From Paracoccaceae bacterium (GTDB lineage: Bacteria; Pseudomonadota; Alphaproteobacteria; Rhodobacterales; Rhodobacteraceae), in NCBI GenBank assembly GCA_018223125.1, contig JAAEZA010000029.1:1-50972 (forward strand): a DNA stretch of 50,972 nt. Direction: 5' to 3'. Shown here in pieces: positions 47,988 to 50,972 of this stretch. Position numbers and translations under genes: made by a program. The first letter of the stretch is position 1. Each line of letters opens with the position of its first letter. The notes below the pieces were generated by a model that saw only the letters and a list, made by a program, of their open reading frames with translations, was not told where the DNA came from and made no database searches.

Positions 47988-49562
47988 TTAGGCAGCAGCG
48001 GTGAAGGCATTCTCTTTGTAACCGCTGTCCTCGATCTGCGCGCCTGGCATTTCTACAATAAGGCTGTCCGGTATGGTTACAGAGAATTTCGTGCCCGTAC
48101 CGACTGCGCTTTCGACCCTGATGTCCCCACCATGGGCAATCGAGAGCTTCTTGCTGATCGATAGACCAAGACCTGTTCCACCTTCCTTGCGGTTGTCAGA
48201 GGATTCCAGTTGGGTGAAAGCCTGAAATATCAATTGCAGATCTTTTTCCGGTATACCACAACCGTTGTCTTCTACCTCGAACCGGAAGCCAGTGCCTTGT
48301 TGTTTGGCGCGGATCGAGATCTTCGAAGCCTGTGAGAATTTCAGCGCATTGCCAATCAGGTTGATCAGAATCTGCTGACAGCGGCTGCGATCGGCCCGAA
48401 CTGTCATGTTGTCCCACTCAGTCTCAAGCTCCGCGTTTTTCTCGCTCGCAAGGCCTTTGAACTGGTCTTCGACTTCCACAAGAACATCTCGGGGGGCGAA
48501 AGTGGTTTTGTCCAGTTTGATGTCATTCAGCTCGATGCTGGTGTAATCAAGGATTTCGTTAATGATCGTCAAAAGGTGCTTGCCCGCAACTTTCACCCTT
48601 TTCCCGTAAAGCTGTGCCTGATCCCCGACGGTATTGAAATGGGTTTCGGTGATCGGTTCGTCGGGCTTGAGCTTGCTGGTGGTTTTATCTTTGATACCGG
48701 ACAGGATACTGGCGTAGCCGATGATGATTGTCAGGGGGGTGCGTAGTTCGTGGCTTAACACGCTCATGAATTCGGATTTCGCGCGGCTTGCGCTTTCGGC
48801 TTCATCCCGTGCCTTGCGGAGTTCCTCGATGCTTTCCATTCTTGTGCGGTTTTCGATGAAATAGGTAAAAAGGCCGCCCAGAACGATAAGCGTCGCGGTG
48901 CCTGCTATGACAAAAGCGATCAGCTTGAATTCACCGGGGTTTGAGTAATCTGCCGCCATTTCGCCAGCCGTAACCTTGAACGCGGCCATGCCGGTAAAAT
49001 GCAGTGTAATAATGGCAAGGCTAAGTGCGAGTGTCATACGCAGGGTGTATTTTTTGCCCTGTCTGCGGCCAAAGAAAAGCGCCAGTGTGGACAGCAGGAC
49101 CGAAAGCACAACAGAGGCGACAAGATAGTTTTGGTCCCAGATAACCGTTCCCTCGACGCGATAGGCGACCATACCCGCGTAATGCATGGCTGAAACGGAC
49201 AGCCCGAAGATCGTGCCGCCCAGCACTGTCGCGCTTTTTGTTTTGAACATTCCGGCCAACAGAATACCGAATGTGCAGCCAAAAATAGCAATCATCAAAG
49301 AAGCAAAGGTCAGTTGCAGGTCAAAGCTGACAGGTGTGTCCGGCTGGTAGGCCAGAATCGCGATGAAATGCGTGCACCAGATCGCGATACCTGCCGTAAC
49401 TGCGGCGACAAAATACCAGATAACCGCCTGTCCTTTCGGGCGGGTCATGGCGTGTCTGTACAGGCTGGAGACAACCCAACTGCCAAAGGTACATAACGCG
49501 GCCGCAAGAAGTACCAGTGCGAAATCATGATCGGCATGCATCGAATGGAGGACGGTTAACAT
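47988..49562 (-). CDS. MHYT-domain sensor histidine kinase
   Basis: A 524-residue membrane kinase. Residues 1-235 hold seven transmembrane helices with the MHYT sensor repeats THFIA, MHYAGM and LHFTGM (proposed metal/gas-binding). A short coiled coil leads to the HisKA domain with H271 in LSHELRTPL. The ATPase domain has NLIGNALKFS (N box), DNGCGIP (G1) and GGTGLGLSISKKL (G2). No receiver domain or adjacent response regulator is present. ATG 49562 is preceded by a weak AAGAAAG site. Confidence 0.93.
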   Translation of the reverse strand: MLTVLHSMHADHDFALVLLAAALCTFGSWVVSSLYRHAMTRPKGQAVIWYFVAAVTAGIAIWCTHFIAILAYQPDTPVSFDLQLTFASLMIAIFGCTFGILLAGMFKTKSATVLGGTIFGLSVSAMHYAGMVAYRVEGTVIWDQNYLVASVVLSVLLSTLALFFGRRQGKKYTLRMTLALSLAIITLHFTGMAAFKVTAGEMAADYSNPGEFKLIAFVIAGTATLIVLGGLFTYFIENRTRMESIEELRKARDEAESASRAKSEFMSVLSHELRTPLTIIIGYASILSGIKDKTTSKLKPDEPITETHFNTVGDQAQLYGKRVKVAGKHLLTIINEILDYTSIELNDIKLDKTTFAPRDVLVEVEDQFKGLASEKNAELETEWDNMTVRADRSRCQQILINLIGNALKFSQASKISIRAKQQGTGFRFEVEDNGCGIPEKDLQLIFQAFTQLESSDNRKEGGTGLGLSISKKLSIAHGGDIRVESAVGTGTKFSVTIPDSLIVEMPGAQIEDSGYKENAFTAAA

Positions 49563-49818
49563 ATTTTAACTTTCTTAGCGGTCGTTGTTGCTGTCTATGA
49601 TAAGAAAATGAGGCATAACTTGGACAGCACTGGAGAAGATCTTGTCTTTTGTCTCTGACAGTTGGCGGTGGCGGCCATCGTCGGACAGCATGAAGGAGCG
49701 ATCACTTCCGGCGGACAGCCAGCACCCGCTGGGATAGGCAGGCTTTCAGGGACGGGCAGGGGCCGCCTTGGCCTTAGAGCAGATCCTTCGCTGGACAGTT
49801 TCCCATAAGGATGCGTCC
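49563..49818. other. 256-bp intergenic region
   Basis: This lies between the kinase gene and the antiporter gene, both on the minus strand. I see no gene, strong hairpin or repeat in it; it should carry the promoter of the kinase. Confidence 0.5.
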
Positions 49819-50775
49819 TCAGGTCGAGATATAGACCAGATAACCTGCGTAACAGGCGTAGGAACCAAGTAACAGTGTCCCGATAAAGCGGCGCAGCGCC
49901 AGAAAGCGGATACAGGCCAGCAGGATCAACGTCATTCCGATCAGAACTGCCATATCGACCCAGAGCACAGTGGAATACTCAAACGGGCGGATCAGGCCGG
50001 ATATGCCAAGAATACCGAGTACGTTGAAAATCTGGCTGCCAGCTATGTTGCCAAGGATCAGATTGGGCCGTTTGATCCGCGCCGCCGCGATACAGGAAGA
50101 AACCTCCGGAAGGCTGCCCCCCGCAGCAATTACGGTTGCACCGATTACGGCTTCGGAAATACCCATACTTTGGGACAGGGATACCGCGAATTGCACGGCC
50201 AGATCGGAAAAGAACGCCATAGAAATAGCACCACCGACCACAAAGACCAGCGCGAGCCAGAGCGGGGCACCGGCGTCGATTTCCTCATCGTCAGAGCCGT
50301 CAGCGTTCTTGATCGAACTGTACATGTAATAGGCGAAAGCGGCCAGAATCAGCACGGAATACAGCAGGCTGAAACGGGAGGATACCATCCCGTTGCTGGT
50401 CAGTATGGTATTTGCAAGCAGGGCAAGCGCGCCGAGCAGACCGACGAATATACTTGTCATGTATTCAGGTCTGGCCCGATCAAAGCTGAGCATGAAACCG
50501 GCAAGGCCAACGCCCAAACCGATGTTCACGATGTTGGAGCCGACGATGTTGGAGATCACAATGTCCCCGGCGCCTTCCAGTACCGCAGAAACGTTGATAG
50601 CGACTTCGGGGGCCGAGGTGCCGATGGCCACGATGATCGAACCAACCAGAAATTCCGGAACCGACAGGCGGTGTGCAATGGACACTGCACCTTTCACGAA
50701 AAATCCGGCAGACACCACAACAACGGCGAGACACAGGGGAAGGGCCGCCAGCAAGAAAATTATTGATTGGCCCAA
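49819..50775 (-). CDS. Calcium/sodium antiporter (CaCA family, YrbG-like)
   Basis: A 318-residue inner-membrane cation antiporter with about ten helices in two inverted halves. The alpha-1 repeat reads VAIGTSAPEVAINVSAVLEG followed by SNIVGSNIVNI; the alpha-2 repeat reads AAGGSLPEVSSCIAAARI and NIAGSQIFNVLG. Acidic residues of both repeats are present. In the alpha-2 region the usual GTS triplet is GGS. Translation seems to start with TTG at 50775 (GGAGCGGGG upstream), though another nearby start is possible. Confidence 0.9.
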   Translation of the reverse strand: MGQSIIFLLAALPLCLAVVVVSAGFFVKGAVSIAHRLSVPEFLVGSIIVAIGTSAPEVAINVSAVLEGAGDIVISNIVGSNIVNIGLGVGLAGFMLSFDRARPEYMTSIFVGLLGALALLANTILTSNGMVSSRFSLLYSVLILAAFAYYMYSSIKNADGSDDEEIDAGAPLWLALVFVVGGAISMAFFSDLAVQFAVSLSQSMGISEAVIGATVIAAGGSLPEVSSCIAAARIKRPNLILGNIAGSQIFNVLGILGISGLIRPFEYSTVLWVDMAVLIGMTLILLACIRFLALRRFIGTLLLGSYACYAGYLVYIST

Positions 50776-50972
50776 GGTTTACCCCGCTCCGGTTATTCAG
50801 GCATTTCCGGAACAGGTAGTGTCCCCGCTTGCGGTGTGCAAGGGGGAGGGCGAAGGTAAGGCGGAATTTTGATATTTTTCCGCTGCGAACTCCGCAAAAC
50901 CATCAACCTTCGGGATATTTTACCCGTTCTGCAAGTTTTCGCTCTGTATGCAACGGTATACTATCGACTTCA

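Noticed and set aside
50393-50872. Plus-strand frame opposite the antiporter
   Set aside because: Antisense shadow; the minus-strand protein carries both alpha repeats of the CaCA family.

Overview
The window looks like a chromosomal segment of an alphaproteobacterium of the Rhodobacterales (Roseobacter/Rhodobacter group). The evidence is a 14-gene nuo cluster interrupted by small genes of the DUF5337 and DUF5333 type, a NuoE with a long C-terminal extension, the order nuoN-birA-coaX-rnj, a leucine-degradation operon, and a tatABC cluster. Base composition is moderately GC-rich, except for an A-rich patch around 34.0-34.9 kb. I saw no tRNA, rRNA, CRISPR array, prophage or insertion sequence.

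Region 1 (1-2.9 kb): the 5' part of glmU on the minus strand, broken in this sequence by a 59-bp tandem duplication; divergent from it a HAD phosphatase (gph-like), then a DegT/DnrJ-type PLP enzyme. Region 2 (3.1-10.8 kb): a leucine/isovalerate catabolic operon (isovaleryl-CoA dehydrogenase, methylcrotonyl-CoA carboxylase beta and alpha, HMG-CoA lyase, methylglutaconyl-CoA hydratase). Two unexpected genes are embedded in it: a cysteine-rich exported protein and an EcsC-family protein. A perfect 6+6 bp dyad lies upstream. A convergent sulfotransferase gene follows.

Region 3 (12.0-28.7 kb): nuoA to nuoN, encoding respiratory complex I. A strong intrinsic terminator follows nuoF. Five extra genes are interspersed: a DUF5337-like membrane protein, a DUF5333-like exported protein, a lipoprotein, a 24-codon ORF that overlaps both neighbours by 4 bp, and a carboxymuconolactone-decarboxylase-like protein. 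birA (biotin ligase, which could serve the biotin carboxylase of region 2), coaX and rnj (RNase J) follow in a tight array that ends at a bidirectional terminator.

Region 4 (32-43.4 kb): mostly single genes. These are a DEAD-box RNA helicase with a charged tail, an unrecognised lysine-rich protein, prfC, a BrnA-antitoxin-like protein without a toxin, a membrane-anchored LytTR regulator, an orphan double-ATPase peptide ABC subunit, an M48 lipoprotein protease, an atypical SDR lacking the YxxxK motif, and an AlkC-like DNA alkylation repair protein.

Region 5 (43.4-51 kb): an orphan Fe3+/polyamine-type ABC ATPase, a small CBU_0592-like membrane protein, tatA-tatB-tatC (twin-arginine translocase), a DUF815 ATPase, an MHYT-domain sensor histidine kinase, and a CaCA-family cation antiporter.

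Most of the window is ordinary core metabolism. The most unusual points are the glmU duplication, the tiny coupled ORF and other accessory genes inside the nuo cluster, the terminator that splits that cluster, the EcsC/cysteine-rich pair inside the leucine operon, and the unrecognised A-rich gene at 34.1 kb.
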